A stretch of DNA of 64,000 nucleotides from assembly GCA_003118195.1 (NCBI GenBank), contig BEXV01000155.1, forward strand, positions 130,025 through 194,024, given 5' to 3'. Every line of letters begins with the position of its first letter. Position 1 is the stretch's first letter. Source of the stretch: Hemicentrotus pulcherrimus. Taxonomy: Eukaryota; Echinodermata; Echinoidea; Camarodonta; Strongylocentrotidae. The notes under the pieces are model-generated. The model was not told where the DNA came from, did not search any database, and saw nothing but the letters and a program-made list of their open reading frames with translations. Positions 27,101-41,000 of the stretch are shown piece by piece. A program made the position numbers and the translations under genes.

Positions 27101-29007
27101 TGATTAAAAGCTTTTTGTTGGGGGGGGGGACATAAAATATTCATGCTGGCCAGTCATGCAGTTACACTGGAAGCACACCAATATCACAGACGTGAGGCAA
27201 TAATTATAACAAACTTCTATACCATTGTGAGTTCTCCCATGTTCTGTGCCAGGTGCAAATACCATGTAGGAAACAAAATATCACATTTCAGCACATGTAT
27301 TTCATAAAGTCTGTACAAATTGCAATCAGTAAATGTTCATATTCTATACTACTAACAATTCAACGCATCAGAGATATGAGCTTAAATCAGTTATGAGTAA
27401 AGGACTTTGTACTAAATGAATCTAGGTACAGTGTATAAGAAAAAGGATGAAGACCATTCCTACTCTTCCAATACAGTACAGCTCCACATTAAATAAGTTC
27501 GGTAAATTTCAGGGTGAACAATAAAAATTTCATCAAATTTCTTTGTCTTTATGTACACATGCAGTGTATTCATCTTCTGAAACTAATAACGATGTATCTC
27601 CAGGATTTATATGCACAAATAAAAAACAAGATATCACAAACGCTGGTGTCTCTGAAATACGATGTGCTATTCTGCGAACAAAATAGTGATTTAAACTGCA
27701 GGGCTCTACTGAAAGTATAAGTTACATGCTACCAGTGTGAAATGAAAACAAATAAAGATACGATAGTTAATTGTGTGAAAAGAAAAGATCAATTGTGATT
27801 GTTACCGTTGCTTGTTCCTGGAAGGCTGCACCAGTCTTGTTGATGAATTTCCAATCTCCCTTCTGATCATTGATATCCTCTGTGATCATACGATGCTCAT
27901 CAAGCTGGCTCTTCAGCGTGGCATAATCCAATCCAACATTCTCACTGAGAACATCGATCCTGTTCTCTGACTTCCCAAGGAAGGTCTGAAGCTCCTCCGC
28001 CTCCTGCTCAAACTTCTTGACCTCTTCCAGGGCTGGGTTGAGCTGGTTGGTGCGGACGTACGACTCGTTGAGGACAACGTCGAAGCGAGATTGGAGATTC
28101 TGGCCACCGTCCTGTAACTTGGTAAGGTTCTCTGGGCTGATGCGTTCTCCGTACTGCTGCAGGAACTGAACTATGTCTTGTGTGCAGCGTGCTATCGGCT
28201 GCTGGTGTACAAGCACATCATCATGAAGGATCTATAGCACAAAGACAAGTGAATACTTCAAATACTTCAACTACACTAGACATGAGATTTAAAATCATTC
28301 TTGTTTGGATAAATTTTTGTTCACACCTTTTTCTGTTAAAGAAATAGATATAAGTGACATCCAAGTATTCATTTAAAATCATCTAGTCATATTTCAAAAG
28401 TTTAGTGAAGAGAAACTTATTTTAAAAAGATGTCTCCAGGAGAACTATCTTTAGTTCAATCGAGCAGAAAAATCTCATAGCATAATCCATTGCCTATAGG
28501 AAAAATATAATTAAGTAGTGAACTGGTGAAGAGATGCAAGATCAAACATATTATACATGTATCTTGATTCATCCCTAAGATTAGGACTTGACCTTTGATC
28601 CTTTATCCTCTCTATAATGACCTCTTACCTTGTGGCTTCCCACTTGTTTCTCCAGGGGTTCAGACTGGTCACTCTGTGGCTGCTCAGATCCTAGGGCATT
28701 CTCTGCTTGGCTCACCCAGTCCAGGAGTCCCAAGAGTGCTGTCAGTTTCTCTCTCAGGAGAGTGTCAACACGTTTCTAACAGACACAAGAAAGAATAACG
28801 GAAATAAGAGTGAAAACCTTTCTTGATAAATGATGTTCTGCAAGATCGACATGTAAATGAACTAAACTATTCATCATCAAACATGTTTTTGTTCACCTTA
28901 CGCCACAATGCCTCGTTTGTGCTGTACTTCAATTGTATGACTTGATCTTTGAAACACTGTGATTTTTTACACTGTACTTCTCAATGGCAGTGGTCTCTGT
29001 ATCTCTG

Positions 29008-29043
<36 letters not shown>

Positions 29044-32000
29044 TATTTGTTATAGATATACACATTATTTTAATAAAAGTATGATAGCAAATTGAAACTG
29101 TATAGCTTGGGATGATAGCTAGATAAATAACATGTTTGAACCCTTACCTTTTCTTCCTCCTCTCTGACAAGGTCATCCAACGTCTGGGTTGAATCACGGA
29201 GCCAATCGTTGGAATCATTGTAGACACGATCGTAGCGGATCTTGAGTTTGTCAACCTTCTCTTCCAGGGGTTTCTGCTGGTCGTCGGAGAGCTTGTCACG
29301 GAACTCTCTCTTGAAATGCTCTGCAGAGCTGACAGTGTCACTGACTTGGGGTTGTTTGGCCTGTACCTCGGCTTGTAGAGTCTGAATGGTGTAATGAACA
29401 TATGCAAATTTGAGATTTGAATACGTCATAATATACAGATGAACTTTGTGTCATTATATATCTTGGCCACTATTGTTTTATAGTATTCATGTAGCCTCTT
29501 CTGTGATAAAGTAAAATAGTTATGTTTAGTAAAAATGAATTATACATTTTGTTTAAAGGAAAGAAATGTGGTATTAGTCTTCCACAGAAGTTTGCCATGA
29601 AGTAGATAAACACCAAAATATTGTACCTCAAATACATGTAAATGGAAAGTAACAGCATAATTCTGCCAACACAAGCACAGCCAAGAATTGCTGTATGGTC
29701 ATTAACCTATGTATCGACTAAATTGCCACTGTGTAACTTTAACCATGGACCATACAATATAAAAAAAACCTAAACCTAATGAAAACCCTATTGCAACACT
29801 ACAATTAACCCTACATCTTTGACGAAATACAGCAAACATCACTAAAGTAAATGTTGGGTCACCAACATATCTCCCACATATTACATGTACAATAGTGAAC
29901 TGCAGGCTACTAACGTGTATCCCTGTCTCAATGGAGAGACCTATCTGGATGGTGCAAAACATTGAGCAAGAGCAATTACACCAGAGTAAATTTCAGGTCA
30001 CAAACAGCTTACCTCACATTTTACACAATGCACTGGTCTCCTATGGCATATAGCTTTCAACATGGAGAAACTTATCTGGATGTTAACAAACACATACCTT
30101 GAAGACCTTGATTTCCTCCCTGAGAGGCTCTATCTCCCTGCTCTTAGGCTTGGTCTGATCAAGCTTGGTATTCATGGCCTGTACCCAGTCCAGTGTGTCC
30201 TGGGCATTGTCCGTCTCCTCATTGCATCTCTCTGCTACATGGAGATCATCAAGGCAATCCACCAGGCGCTTGCGGAGGTCTGTGTATCGATGGTTAACTT
30301 CATCAAGCTCACGCTGTACTGGTGTGTCATCTATGTGAATTGTAATATAAAATTGATAATGGGTATTAGCATTGTTGAACATTTTAGATATTTGCATCAT
30401 TTTTCTTTCATTCTCCGATTAACTTATCATTATAAATACAAAATATGCTACATGAAAGATGCTATTTCTTTCTCTTATTTTCTTCCTTCTCTCCTCCCCT
30501 AATTATTCTTTTCCCTTTTTATCGCCATCCCTTAACATGCACAATGCAATAACTTCCCAATCTACATGCATGGCTATGCTAGGAATAATGTCAACAAGAT
30601 AGAGCAGCAAAAGAAAAATGCAGGGGATGGGGGAAGCTTGCTAGATCACTTCTCACATAAGCATGGACAAGTTGCCTTGGAATAACTGTTGCCGTTTATT
30701 TATGATTTAGTTAAGGTTCTCACCATCAATGTGTGGCTCAGACTCCACTCTTGATGCAGGTACAGCTTCCAGTCCAGGCTGTGTTGATCTCTGTAGGGGT
30801 TTGCATGGTACAGCTTGGGCTACATCCCTCTTGAGTGCATCAAGGGCATCGCCAGTCCTGTTGATGTTTGTGATGTTGGGTTCGTACGCATCAACCTCTT
30901 CCAAGAAAGGCTATAATCAAGGATAATAAGGAAAATGAATCACACACATTTAGCATAAATTGCCAGAAACAAGATGGAATGAAACACGAAAAAAAAGACA
31001 AATGTCAAAAGTATTCTTCAGATATCCTTAATTAGAGAAGCATTTGAACTTAGATATTTTTATGAGCACATTTGTGTTAATAATTACACAAAATTGATAT
31101 CTCTGGATTTAGATATCACAATTGAACTAAATTCTAAAGGGGTTACATGTACCTCATCATTGGAAAAATCCACCTTTACATTTTAACAATTTCTGCCGAT
31201 TGCACTGTCTTGTTACCTTGAGTTCTTTAAGTCTAGCCTGGATGGCAGCCTTGTCCTTGACATGAGGTCTGGCTTGATCTACCCGTCTCTCCATGTTACC
31301 CAACCAGAAGGTGGTGTCCTTGTGCTGGGCGCCATACTTGTCACTGGCTGCTTGGAGGTCATCCACCTGCTTCATCCTGTTAGAGGTCACACAACATATA
31401 GGGTGAACAAACTAATCTTTTTTGTTTTATACTTGTACAAACTACACAGGGAGTGTCAGATCTAACCAATGATTTTTCTTATTTTTCATTATACTTTTTA
31501 CGATGGATTTATTGTTATGGAACACTGACAGATTATGTTTTTCACATAAATGTTCACATCAAAAGGAAACAACCTGAAGACTAAATAATAAGATCCTAAA
31601 CGTGACAAGAAAGGTCTATAGCGTCTGAAGCCAAGTGGTCTTATACATATTAGGTACATAATTCTATGAGAAACACTGTTCAAGGAAAACATACATGGCC
31701 TTTATAGACAGCAGTTCTTTCAACACATGTGATCGCTAAACCAGGTTTCACTATGTTTAGGAACGAAAAGCCTCCATCAGATTCTTATCTGTTCTTCATA
31801 AATCTTTACCTTTGTCCCAGGCTGTCCTCCAGGGTGGCCCAGTTGAGGTTGACATTGGCGATGATACCCTTCACGTGTGAAGTATCATTAGCTCTGGGTT
31901 CCTTGATGAGTTGTTCTCCCATCTGCTGCACCTGCTTCAGGGCCGGACGTTGTCCATCCACCTGCTGGCGGACGTCCTAAGAAAACAAAAAGATTCATTA

Positions 32001-35000
32001 ATGATCTTTGATATCATTTTCCTAATGAGCTTGAGATCCACATAATCAGGGTAATGTCAACAGAATAAAACATCTTTGGCCAAATATTTTCTATGCCATC
32101 TCTTTGGAAATGATTGACTCATATCATCCAACTATCATATTTTCTTTTGGTCAAATGCACATTGTAGTAAAAATTTCTATGCCGCTATAAGAAGATAGAA
32201 CCTTGTATTTAGCTTGGAAGCTAATTCAGGTAATGGCATTACTACAAGGAATTTCTTCTACACAAGACTTCACATCACTTCTGTCAAAAGAGACAGTGGC
32301 AGATGAAGTCACGTCTAAAGGAACAATCACCACAAAAGAAACGCAACAGGATGCATCAAATTTTGTTAGAACTTTTTCTCCCCAGAACACTCGATGTGCC
32401 CATATCCCTTTTCCATCCTCTTCAAGCCCACCTACGTGTACTGCCTGACTCAGATTACCTTGAGTTTATTGATGAGCTTTGGCGTGTCCATCTGTCCCAT
32501 CTCCTTGGCGTTCAGGGTCTGGATCACTGGAAGCTCCCAGTCCTCGACCTTGTCCACCCGGTTCTCAAAGTCACCCACTCTGTCAACGAGTCCCTGCAGG
32601 ACATCGCCCTGCCGAGAGGTTGTGTCGCCGACCTTCTTGTAGCGGTCATTGACCTCGGCTAGCTTGTCATTGATGAGCTTGGCCTCCTGAGGCTCACTGG
32701 TCTTGATGAGTTGGGTAGCGGCCTGGTTGACAGCATCGATGTCGGGCCGGTGGCTGACAATGTCCTTCTGGAGGATCTGTGTTTGGAAGGAGGTGAGGAT
32801 ACATGAACGTCCACATATATTGACATTTAGATCTTTCGTATAGGCGGTATAAACCACCCTAATTTGTATGCTTTATCTATTATCATATTTTTTTAACAAA
32901 ATAATGTTTGCAATTCTTCATGAATTCACAAACTACAAATTTACATGTGTTGATATCATTAAACAATTTTCATATGAAAAATCATAATCAATAAAGAAAC
33001 AATGGCTGAAAAATTTTCTCATGAAATCACATTTGAGACACATAAATAAATCAGCGACACTCTGTGGTATCTGTTTATACAAATGTTATGAAAGCAAGTA
33101 CCAACTGTACATTATGCCTAAACCCATGATTTTTCCTAAAATACGAGCACATACCAGCTTGCATATAGGAAACATTCTTACCTGTTGTGACTCCATGTTC
33201 TCCAGGAGTGGCTCCTTCTGGAGACTGATCAGGGTTCCCTTCTCCATGTTGTAGCAGTCCCTCTCTGCCTTGTCCAACCAGCGCAGGAGCATGTCCAGAT
33301 TCTCCTGGACACCCTGGGACTGGCTCAAGGCTCGACGGAGAGCTGCAAGGCGGTCATCAATCTGGCCTTCTAGGGCTTGGTAGCGCTGGTCGATATCATC
33401 TAAAGTGTCATGGAAAGAGGTGTGATATACTTTTAAACTGCTACGTTTAACTATATTATAAGCAGTAGTTCCAACAGGACTTCTAGAACACAAGGACCCC
33501 AAGTTTTATTTCTGGACCCCTAAAATCATGGAACCCGATGGACTTAATGCTTACAGACCCAAAAAATGTTAGTAATCATTCCCAAATAATATACATGTAT
33601 CTTTAATACTGTCCATCGAAAAACAATCATCAAAACGGTTAAATTTTTGTTCTGAGTGAAAACATCATCAAAATCTCAATAACAACAATATATAAATTAA
33701 TAACATGCCACTTGAGGTGGAAGTGGGGCAGTATACTGGAACATCCTTTCTGAAGTGGTTAGGAACTTGAAATTCCAAAGTCATGTACTTATCTGGAATA
33801 CAAAGTTCAAAGTTCAAATACCTGCTTGTCTTGACACATCCCTCTCCACAGCTGGTTGAATGACCACAAGGTCATTGGCAGTGTCATTGACCTTCTCAAC
33901 ATCACTAAGATGCTGGACAACATCATTCCTCAGATTCTACATGTACAAGGGTTAAAGGTCAAAGGTCATCAGTATTAGTCGTGTATTACAAACTTAAAAG
34001 TTTATGTGAATCATGCCAATCAAGACTATGTAATATTCCTTATAGTGTCTCTATTGAAATACAAATGTAAACTTTAATATTCTCAATTTAAGCTTAGATT
34101 TTCAATATTTTTTTAATCATTTTTGTTCTCCGTCAAATTATTTTTTCATCTCTCAGTACAAACTTGTTGCCATCCATGCTCAGTAATATTGAATCAAAAG
34201 CCAACAAAACAAATAATTTCTAGCATTTCATATTCCCCCCTTTATGCAAATTATAACCATTTTCTCTAAGATATGATACACATATGCAAGAGTCTCCAGT
34301 ACATTATTCTCAACTTATGAACACATTTGCAACAATTTCATGCAATTTAAATATATAGACAGCACTTGCACCCCCCCCCCAAAAAAAAGGGTTATTGACA
34401 GATTCTCTTTCTCAACAATTAACAGAAAAGCAATGATAAAATTGTATCCATGCATTACAATTGTAGCTCTTGATTATTTTGTCACTAATCATACATCTCT
34501 TTGGAAAAAGGGTATAAAAACAAAATTTTAAAAGCAAAATGACTATGGGATGAAATCATGTTCCTTGATATTTTCTCGACAACATATTTATTGAAAGACT
34601 CTTTTAACTTACAATTAAACTCATGAATTAGAGAAACTTGAAACATACATGCATATTTGATTGTAGAATTACATACCAGCATGCGTTTTTCACAAGGACA
34701 CTAGTTACACAGCATTTCAGCAAGAATATTATATCATAAATGTGTGTACTTACTGTAACATCCTGGGTTGATTAATCAAGAAAAGATCATAAACAATAAG
34801 AAACTTGAGATTTACCAACTACATTTTCAATTCATTTCCATGTACATGTAACTTAAAAGTTAATCAAAAAGACTGATTCGAACAAGTTCTTGAAGGTGCA
34901 TAAGAATTTCTGATTCTACCGCCACAGATTTACTTGGATTTCATCTTTTTGAAAAATAGTGAATATTTCAAGATGAAAAGTTAACATAGCATGATAAAGA

Positions 35001-38000
35001 ATGAGGACACCCTAATAGCTAAATATATACAGTGTATATCAATTCCATAAAACTTATAATATTGCACAGGGTTATCAGTCATGTGGGAACATACCTGTAG
35101 TTTCTCAATCTGCTTCTCAATGGCTGTCGGGTCGGCGCTGATAGGCTCTTTGAGCAGCTTGGCCAGAGTGGTCTCTGCATTGCCCAACCATGGCAGGATG
35201 CCTGTGACAGCATTGTTGAAGAGCTGATGATGGTCCACAAGAACCCGAAGACGTTGCGTCAGGTGTGAGGATGTGGTCTTCAGGTCTCCGTATTGTCCGT
35301 TGGCCTTGTTCAAGATGTCACGCAGGGTGGTGGGTTCAGGTTCCTCGCGGAAGGAGTCGTTGAACTTGCGAGGTAGGACAGTCTGTCGGAAGTTGGCAAG
35401 TTCTTGACGATAGACCTGGTGAGAAGAAACGTGTTTGAAACATTACCGCATCTGCAAAGTGAAGGGGAATTAATCTGTTGTCTACTAAATATTTCCCACG
35501 ACCAACTACTTAAATTCCCCATGACTAAATAAAGGACTCAATCACTATTTCTTTTGGAGATTCACAAGATGAACAATTACCTTCTCAGCATCCATGTTCC
35601 TCTTGGCATTCATGTTCAAGAAGCGTACATCAGCCCCTTCAGTCAAGATCTCTTCGTTGAAGGTACTCTGTTTCTCAAACTGATCCTTGAGAGTCTTGAG
35701 GTCCCTGCCGATGTCCTTCTCTGCCACCTGTAGCTGTCTGTCAGCATCTCCCAGCCACTGGGTGATCTCCTGGTTGTCTTCTAGGATCTTGTCCAGTTCT
35801 GGGATAGCCCCATTGAGGCGGTTCTCACGGGTCTGCGACTGGACGTAGACCACGTCGTAGCGCTTCTTGAGCTCTGAACTGAGGTCCTCTAGTTTGGTGC
35901 GGTCTGTTGGTTTGAGGCGGTCAGCGAACTGGTCGATGAGCTGTTGGGCTGTCTGGACGACCTCCACTACCGGCTGCTGATGGGCAACAATATCCTCATG
36001 TAGCACCTGCAAAAAGTATTAAGATAGCTTGAATGAAAACTGTTTCCTGAAACATTAAAACAGGAGGCATCTACTGTAAGCAGGTATAACTACAAGATCA
36101 ATAATGCTACATGACTCTGTACAATTCAATTAATTGAACCAAGCAACAAACTTTAATAAAACAGGAACATACTTGAAAAACGAAAATAATGAGAGACAAA
36201 TGATAGGTGAAGAGTAGAACAAAAGCCATCAATACATAAAAGTAAAATCAATTGAGAGAAAACGGTAATATAGGAAGTAATTTTTGATCTCACCTTGTGA
36301 TCCTTAGCTTGTGCACCTAGGTTCTTAGGTACTTCTGTCATGGGTTGTTCAGAGCCTAGTCTATGCTCGGCCTCTTTCACCCAGTCTAGGAGATCACCTA
36401 GACCTGCAAGGGCTTGCTGCAGACGCTCAGCCAGAGATAACTGGATAGGTGAAGAGAAAGGTAAAAAACAATACATTATACATGTACATGAATATTGATT
36501 CATCACTTTTGAAGCTGCCTAACCCATTGACAACTGAATTCTCTCTTTCCCATAGGTTTAATACAGGAGCCACCCGCTTCTAGCAGGCAATGGGTTAGTT
36601 GAAATTTATCAGTGTGTTATTAAAGCATTGTTGAGCTTCCAAGAGGTACCTTTTAAACATCTTCAAACAGGTAAACATTTGACTATTAAATGGAGGTATT
36701 AAATGGCAATACCCAATATGTATGGGCATTAACATCTTATTTCCATAAGGTGAATACAGAGATCACTGTAACAACTCATTTGTCATTAGGCCCCTGCTCA
36801 CATGACACAGTCATTTGCTGGGGCAAGATAAAATAATGTGCTCCATATTCCTTTATCTTATAACACACAGATAAATGAGTTTAAAAGTTTGTACAACATT
36901 GTAACATGCAGATACATCTTTCTCATCCCATTTGCCATTCAATGCACACAATTGGTCTTGATGTGTCTGTTGAACTAAAAGAATGAGATTCCAATCCTTA
37001 CCCCTGCGTCTCGCTCATGCCTCAGCCTGTTGAGCTCATCATTGGCATCCTTGAGCCAATTCCCCGAGTCTACGTGGAGTCGGCCGAAGCCTTCCTTCAG
37101 AGCGATCGTCCTGCGGTTGAGACTGTCCTGTTTGTCGTACGGAAGGATGTCCTTGTTGTCGGCGACAAACTGCTCACTGCGGAGGCTCACATCATCGACC
37201 GGGATCTTATGAGAGCTGATTTCAGTGACAATTTTCTATAAAAAAAAGAAAGAATATACATGTACATGAGTAATGAAGTAATGTTTCTAGACTCCACCAT
37301 CACCAACATGAAAAATGAGGAAAGGGTCACAGCGGTGGTACAAATATGCAACAGGGTTTTGCAACTCTACATCATACAGTAACTCTATGTCCCTTCCTGT
37401 TTCCATTGAAAGATCCATTCCAAAACAGGACTTGTTAAAAGCTTTTTTTCTTCAACTTAATCATATATTTTACAAAATTCATACATGCATATAGTTCTGA
37501 ACAACTTGTCAAGACATTTTTTAGTGTGTCATTCCTTATTAAAAAAAAAAAACCTAGTAAATGACCTTGCTTTCTTATTTTTAGGTACACCATTCCCATT
37601 TCTTGCTTAAGATAACGGCAGGTTAAAATTCTGATTGATCTCACCTCTAGGTTCTCAATCTCCTTCTCGAGAGGTTCAATCTCTGTGGCTGGGATACGAG
37701 GCTCAGACCTAGCAAGCTTGGTCTCTGTAGCAGTCACCCAATCAAGCTGCTCTCCAACCTTCCCATCACGCTCGATGTACTGCCGGGACAGATTGAGGTC
37801 CTCAATACGGAACTGCATGTTCTTCAGGAGGTCATCGTAGCGGCGATTGACGTCAGTCAGCTGGCGCTCTGTTGGTGTCTCATCTATTTTTTTTTAAAGA
37901 TAGATACCATGGTAGATATACAATTATACCATATTTTAGCAGATTTCTCATACAGCTTTTTCCCAATTTGTTATGAATTACACTACAGCTGCTGTGTTTG

Positions 38001-41000
38001 AGAAGGCAAGACTTTTGATATATATCTTTTTTGTAATTTGAAATCATACATTTACACTCATAGTCTTATTGAAGTAGACAGAATATCTAATGGCTGCCAG
38101 GTGCCTCTTTTAAAATAACTTAGCAAATAATCATGAACGTGTACTTCAGTAAATAAAAAAATACAGAAAATAAATTCTTCTTGAAACAACATTACTAAGA
38201 ACAATCTACATCCATTCCCAGACCATCTCTCTTCAAACAAAGCCCATACCTTCTTGATAGATACCACTCTTGTCCAGATCGGTAACCGGCTGCTTGACCT
38301 GTCCAGCTTTAGGCATGGTGGCCTCAAGTGACCGGATGTGAGGTTGGGCCACGATGGGCTGGTCAGTTTCACGGATGACCGTGTCATAGGTGTTGCCAAG
38401 CTTGTTGCAGGTGTCCACGCTGGGTTTGTAGCCGATGACCTCTTGTTGGATTGGCTGTAAGGGTGAGCATAAGGTGAAATGGTGAATATTCAAATTATTA
38501 AAATTAGAGTAATTTTCCTATCAATAACCTGAAAAATTTCAATTATACTTGTAAATTCAGCAAACAAATATGTTTCAAACTATAAATCATTAAAGCTGTC
38601 TAAAATATGAAACGATTGTCCGAAATTAATGTATACTTTGCAGTCAATATCTAAAACATTGATCAAATCCTGAAGTTCAGCCAAATAGGGCCTACTATCC
38701 CTAACCTTAACGAAAATCCTAAACCTAACCTAAACTTCATATCACAACCACACCTCACTTTAAAAACCCCAGAGTGAATGCCATAAAAGCATAAACTGCC
38801 TTTGCTTAAATTGGATATAAGAACTAGTCAATTCACATTATTGCAGGAGTTAGAATTACATACCTTGGCCTCTTGGAGTTGTTTCTGGACAGCAGCCAAG
38901 TCCTTGCCACTGACCGGAAGCTGGTTGACCTTACGCTCCATGCCGGTCAGCCACTGGGTGGTGTCACGGTGAAGGTCTCCGTACTTCTTCTCAGCATCAC
39001 GCTTGCGGTCTAGGTCCTTGTTCCTGCATGAGTAGAATGGATGAAAATACATGTATCACAATTGGGAACACACAATGAACATGTATACCTTCCACAGGTA
39101 ATGTACTTACTCTACATTTTCATTATCTTCTTATTGATAAAACTGTTAATAGAAAAGAAACAAACAGTGTTACCTGGAGACAGATCCTGTCATGTGGTGT
39201 CGTTAAACAAAATGAAGCTACATGTATTAGGCATTGTGACTAAGCTTGTAGTACAGTCAAACCTGCTTTAGTGACCACCTGTCTACAAAGACCACCTGTC
39301 TACAAAGGCAACATTTGTTGTTTCCCTTGAAAATGGTTTCTCATTGAAGTATGTACTACAGGAACCTGTCTACAAAGACCACCTGTCTACAAAGGCCACT
39401 TTTTGTGTTTCCCTTCGGTGGTCGCTATAGACAGGTTTGACTGTATCAACTAGCAAGTAAATGTCATAAAAACAATTCATCAGGATAAGATATTGTAAAC
39501 CTCAGGCATATAAAGCGTTATCACAAAGGAGGGGGAAGCAAGTCTGTAAAGTCTCATTTCGGGGAGGTCTTTTGAGGGGAGGTCTAAAGGAGGGAGCAGA
39601 GACCACCCTCAAGATGTAAATATTAGCCTGTTGTTCATGTTAAAGATTTTGAGGGAGGTGTGTAAAACATCACCATCTTTGTCCTACCTCTTCTTGAGAG
39701 CCTCTTCAAAGTCCATGTAGTTCTTGTCTACACTGTTGACCACTGATGTGACGTAGGATGTATCATTGGCCTTAGAGTCAGAGAGGAGTGCTTCGGCAAG
39801 CTTGTGGATACGACTGTACTGAGGCTTGTGGGTGTCATGGCGACGGCTTATATCCTATGGCAAGGGAAGAAGACCAAAAAGGAGGAGTTTTAGTTTGATA
39901 TTGAAAAACCAACCCTCATTAACATATTTCATACCTATATTTTGGAGTACATGCAAATTGTACTTCTTGAAAAATTTTGTTATACATGTATGTACTAACT
40001 ACACTCTCCTTAACACAGTACCTATATAACCATGGTATGTTCTGCTTCTTTTTTCAGCGTTACTTTAAAATTTACTTATGCATTTATACGCATCGCAAAC
40101 ATATCAGTCTTGTATTGGAATCTTTATCTTTGTTGTTCAACCAGTCCAATATTTACTGTTCACAGGTCTTCTAAAAAGCTTTCCGAAATACATGTCAATT
40201 TGAAATACAGCTTTCAGCACTTGATAAATCAAGGCAATACATTTGCTGGGTATTATTTATCAATCGAACCATGAACATACAGATGTGAATCACAGCTGTC
40301 ATTTCAAAAATCTTTTAACCCATTGCCTAGAGGAACCAGTTGGTTCCTGTATTGAGCCTAGATGAATGAAAAAGTATGGTATTTAATGGGTTAAAACAAA
40401 CCTTGAGAGTATTAGCAGTGTTTGCAGGCTCCTGCTTCATCAAGGCCTCAGACTCCAGCGTCTCCAGGTCAGGCAGGAGCCAATCCTCAAAGTCATCTAC
40501 CTCCTTCTCAAAGTCAGACAACTTCTTGCTCAGGGCCAGGAGCCCCTCGCCGTGGTCCCTGGCAGCTGAAGAAACGTTGCCATAGCGATCATTGACACGG
40601 TTGAGCTTCTCCTGGACGAGTTTGGCCTCGCTGGGAGGGACGGTCGTCATGAGCTGCTTGGCGGCCACGCTGACGGAGTCAATGGGTGTGCGGTGACTGA
40701 CGATATCATCTTCAAGGACCTGTCATATTATAGCAGAGTGGTATATGTTTAGAATTAGTACACTTGTTTTTGTTTTTTTAACTCTACAATTTTTCTTGAT
40801 TTGTTGATGGACTCAGGGACATCACCTTGTATCCCTGAAAAATGCGCTATATAAATCCAATCATTATCATTATCATTAATGTTATTTTTGCACTTACTTA
40901 ACAAATGTCACAGTGAAAAGAATACCAGGAAGAATTCAGAAGCTACTTAAAATCCAGATAATCAATAGTGCATGTGTCATCCATTTACAAATATTTAAGT

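Larger units (their letters stand above)
23024..31376 (-). repeat. Cassette unit 5 (A5 to L5)
   Basis: Eleven exons with the same intron pattern as units 4 and 6. It has the shortest exon B (187 nt). The helix A Trp is replaced by Phe in both SR-d (QTFLGKSEN) and SR-g (EDFVIPGLE), making this the only unit with two substitutions. The introns hold a SINE, a CT run, a diverged tandem duplication and a large triplet-repeat tract. Confidence 0.88.
31810..39023 (-). repeat. Cassette unit 4 (A4 to L4)
   Basis: Eleven exons with the commonest intron pattern (F whole; G, H and I separate; J and K fused). Exon C is two codons longer than in other units (239 nt). Exon I ends with Q instead of the usual K. 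A fold-back element lies in the D4-E4 side intron and an empty 1.16-kb intron follows G4. Confidence 0.88.

Noticed and set aside
30062..30502. Plus-strand frame of 146 codons
   Set aside because: Covers antisense of exon C5 plus intron; no recognisable domain.
30062..38800. Telomere-like CCTAA patches (about 29770-29815 and 38700-38735)
   Set aside because: Short, imperfect AACCTAAAC text in intron, without tandem regularity.
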